Assembly: GCA_963582935.1 (NCBI GenBank)
Contig: CAUZSH010000050.1
Span: 1-15,294 of the forward strand
Source: CAUZSH01 sp963582935
Lineage (GTDB): Bacteria > Pseudomonadota > Gammaproteobacteria > Francisellales > Francisellaceae
Length of the DNA: 15,294 bases
Direction of reading: 5' to 3'
The notes beneath the pieces were generated by a model that searched no databases, was not told the DNA's origin, and saw only the letters and a list, made by a program, of their open reading frames with translations. Shown in pieces: positions 14,157 through 15,294 of this stretch. The position numbers and the translations under genes were made by a program. Position 1 is the stretch's first letter; each line of letters begins with the position of its first letter.

Positions 14157-15062
14157 ATGGAAATTTGGATTTTAATTACAATTTTTGCAGCGCTTTTCCA
14201 ATCAATACGTACAGCAGCCCAAAAACATATTAATACTTATCTCAGCGCCATGGCAGTTACCTGGATACGTTCTGGTTGTGGTTTGCCAATCGTGCTCGTT
14301 TATTTTTTTCTATTATGCTACACAAGCAAGAATGAATTAAATTTTCATATGAGTGCTTTATTTTATATCTTTGCCGGAATTACAGCATTTTCTCAAATTT
14401 TTGCTACGTGGCTTATGGTTTCTTTATTTTCACAACGTAATTTTGCGACTGGAATTACATATGCGAAAAGTGAAGCATTACAAACAGCTTTGTTAAGTTT
14501 CATACTCTTTTCAAGCTATTTTAGTTTATTAAGTATTCTTGCTATTATTTTAGGTTCTATTGGACTTATTTGTATTTCAATCTCAAAACAACAAGCTACC
14601 AGAACTCCATTTTTGCACGGGTATGTTGATAAATCTGCTTTAATTGGAGTTAGTTCAGGAACACTGTTTGCAATTTCCTGCATTTTTGCCCGCCAAGCTA
14701 GTTTAATATTAGGCCCAAATTCAAATGCTTTTTATAATGCTGCTCTGACACTTGTAGTAGTTTTGCTTATTCAGACTATAGTTGTTGGCATTTACTTGCT
14801 AGTCAAAGAAAGAAATGTTTTTTATAAAATGTCAAAGCAGTGGAAGTGCACAGTTTTAATAGGTTTAACAAGTGCTCTAGGTTCAATTGGTTGGTTTACT
14901 GCTTTTGCATTACAGAATGCTGCATATGTGAAAACATTAGGGCAAATTGAATTATTTTTTGCTTTGATTATTTCGTATCAAATTTTCAAAGAAAGATTTT
15001 CATTTAAAGAATTGCTAGGAATGGGGCTGGTTGTGGCTAGTATTGTGTTATTGTTGCTATAA
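14157..15062 (+). CDS. DMT superfamily (EamA-type) inner-membrane transporter
   Basis: The 301-residue product is almost entirely hydrophobic, with about ten membrane segments in two halves. The first begins WILITIFAALFQSIRTAAQK. The second begins near residue 152 at SALIGVSSGTLFAISCIFAR and ends LLGMGLVVASIVLLLL. The penultimate helix pattern (YQIFKERFSFKELLGMG) is characteristic of EamA proteins. The substrate is unknown, and it is not closely similar to the DMT protein at 2611-3564. I chose the ATG at 14157, with an AGG 6 bases upstream, over an in-frame GTG at 14142. The gene stands alone beside mobile-element debris and seems intact. Confidence 0.85.
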   Translation: MEIWILITIFAALFQSIRTAAQKHINTYLSAMAVTWIRSGCGLPIVLVYFFLLCYTSKNELNFHMSALFYIFAGITAFSQIFATWLMVSLFSQRNFATGITYAKSEALQTALLSFILFSSYFSLLSILAIILGSIGLICISISKQQATRTPFLHGYVDKSALIGVSSGTLFAISCIFARQASLILGPNSNAFYNAALTLVVVLLIQTIVVGIYLLVKERNVFYKMSKQWKCTVLIGLTSALGSIGWFTAFALQNAAYVKTLGQIELFFALIISYQIFKERFSFKELLGMGLVVASIVLLLL

Positions 15063-15101
15063 AGGTTACGTATTTTATCGTTTAAAAAATGCTGTTCGAT
15101 T

Positions 15102-15221
15102 AATGTGGAATCAAAGATAGCGTGAAGCTATACAGAGTATACTCTAAAGGCATCTGATATTGATAAAGTGACCCGATTGCACACGTATCCTGACTTCACT
15201 GCCATTGAATTAATCCTATGA
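15102..15221 (+). other. Possible short coding remnant at the right end
   Basis: After the transporter the remaining 232 bases contain no clear gene. One plus-strand frame, interrupted by TGA at 15123-15125, reads SYTEYTLKASDIDKVTRL and then HTYPDFTAIELIL before a stop at 15219. The composition looks somewhat coding-like, but I recognise no family. A weak hairpin (TATCC/GGATA) lies near 15244-15258. Confidence 0.15.
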
Positions 15222-15294
15222 TGCTTAAAAAACATGCTTTCTTATCCTTTTTGGATAGTTAAACGACCATGTGCTCAAAATATTTTCACGATGA

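Overview
The window looks like AT-rich chromosomal DNA from a gammaproteobacterium, possibly a relative of Legionellales or Coxiellaceae; that assignment is inference. The evidence is an E. coli-sized DNA polymerase III alpha subunit (about 1166 residues), a ProQ/FinO-type RNA chaperone domain, a classical lipobox lipoprotein and a CysQ-type phosphatase. No rRNA or tRNA gene was recognised.

Layout. (1) 1-1216, minus strand: an exported endonuclease/exonuclease/phosphatase (EEP) superfamily protein, cut by the left edge. (2) 1573-1983: a small lipoprotein. (3) 1980-4549: a metabolic cluster in which a minus-strand transporter (DMT/EamA) and an isochorismatase-like hydrolase diverge from a LysR-type regulator. 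(4) 4549-6233: the decayed C-terminal end of an acetolactate synthase, then an intact succinate-semialdehyde-type aldehyde dehydrogenase. (5) 6202-10609: cysQ (minus) divergent from dnaE (plus). (6) 10606-11838, minus: a 410-residue protein with a ProQ/FinO domain followed by two double-stranded-RNA-binding domains. (7) About 11850-14150: a wreckage zone with a GC-rich, hairpin-rich element, an IS3-type transposase scrap, an IS91-type transposase broken by stops and a frameshift, and short unexplained ORFs. (8) 14157-15062: a second DMT-family transporter. (9) The last 230 bases hold no recognisable gene.

How the genes relate. The LysR regulator probably controls the divergent transporter-hydrolase pair and perhaps the aldehyde dehydrogenase downstream of it. 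The acetolactate synthase remnant ends 11 bases before the dehydrogenase start, so the two were probably once one operon. dnaE and cysQ are housekeeping genes. Three convergent pairs overlap at their 3' ends, two of them through the same 4-base TTAG, leaving no room for a terminator between them.

The most unusual item is the ProQ/FinO-dsRBD-dsRBD fusion at 10606-11838. It joins a small-RNA chaperone fold to a domain otherwise seen in bacteria mainly in RNase III, and I do not know this arrangement as a described family. The GC-rich structured element at 12134-12251, with a diverged inverted relative at 13935-13971 on the other side of the dead IS91 gene, is the main non-coding oddity.
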